DNA of 5,092 bases from Halobacteriales archaeon SW_9_67_25 (GTDB lineage: Archaea > Halobacteriota > Halobacteria > Halobacteriales > Haloarculaceae): assembly GCA_003022745.1 (NCBI GenBank), contig PXSU01000161.1, positions 1,685-6,776 on the forward strand, written 5' to 3'. This document shows, piece by piece, positions 5,092-5,092 of this stretch (the first letter of the stretch is position 1; every line of letters starts with the position of its first letter). The notes beneath the pieces were generated by a model. The model worked only from the letters and a program-made list of their open reading frames with translations, was not told where the DNA came from and made no database searches. A program made the position numbers and the translations under genes.

Positions 5092-5092
5092 T
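5088..5092 (+). other. Possible start of a coupled downstream gene
   Basis: ATG at 5088-5090 overlaps the TGA of the DUF92 frame (ATGA), as seen twice elsewhere in the window. Only one codon and two bases are visible, so nothing can be said about the product. Confidence 0.25.

Noticed and set aside
1..5092. tRNA, rRNA, CRISPR array, insertion sequence or attachment site
   Set aside because: I saw no cloverleaf-like motif, no regularly spaced short repeats with spacers, no transposase-like protein and no terminal inverted repeats. The only tandem repeats are the propeller blades.

Overview
The window reads as chromosomal DNA of an extremely halophilic archaeon (class Halobacteria). The basis is high GC content with strong GC3 bias, Asp/Glu-rich proteins, Tat-type lipoprotein signals followed by Thr/Pro- or Gly/Asp-rich linkers, GTG or ATG starts lying about 27 bp below TATA-like boxes (leaderless transcripts), and family matches typical of haloarchaea. 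The genus cannot be fixed from what is visible.

Layout, left to right. (1) 1-687 is the end of a leucine-biosynthesis operon: the likely stop of an upstream gene (leuC by context), a 26-codon ORF coupled to both neighbours, and intact leuD. leuB does not follow. (2) 688-860 is intergenic and holds a striking AT-rich island with a TATA-like box. (3) 861-2198 encodes a secreted, lipid-anchored eight-bladed PQQ/BamB-like beta-propeller. (4) 2269-2634 encodes a small CxH/CxxC putative zinc-binding protein, leaderless, whose stop overlaps the start of (5), a Tat lipoprotein of the PEBP (YbhB/YbcL) family at 2631-3111. That gene is damaged: its signal and body are in different frames, the N-terminal part of the domain is missing, and a 37-bp exact direct repeat replaces a conserved loop. 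(6) A hairpin at 3113-3137 sits between the convergent genes and probably terminates both. (7) 3136-3741 (minus) encodes a short cis-prenyltransferase (UppS) paralogue without the N-terminal catalytic motif. It is divergent from (8) 3836-5091 (plus), a DUF92/VTE6-like polytopic membrane protein that is also frameshifted and lacks an internal block. The last bases may start another coupled gene.

Functionally, leuD belongs to leucine synthesis. The two lipoproteins act on the outer face of the membrane. The divergent UppS-like/DUF92 pair suggests a polyprenyl-phosphate or prenyl-alcohol function at the membrane; this is inference. The most unusual feature is that two genes in 2.5 kb each carry a domain deletion with a frameshift, and one also a templated duplication. 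Either this is local gene decay or the consensus sequence is wrong there; raw reads would decide.
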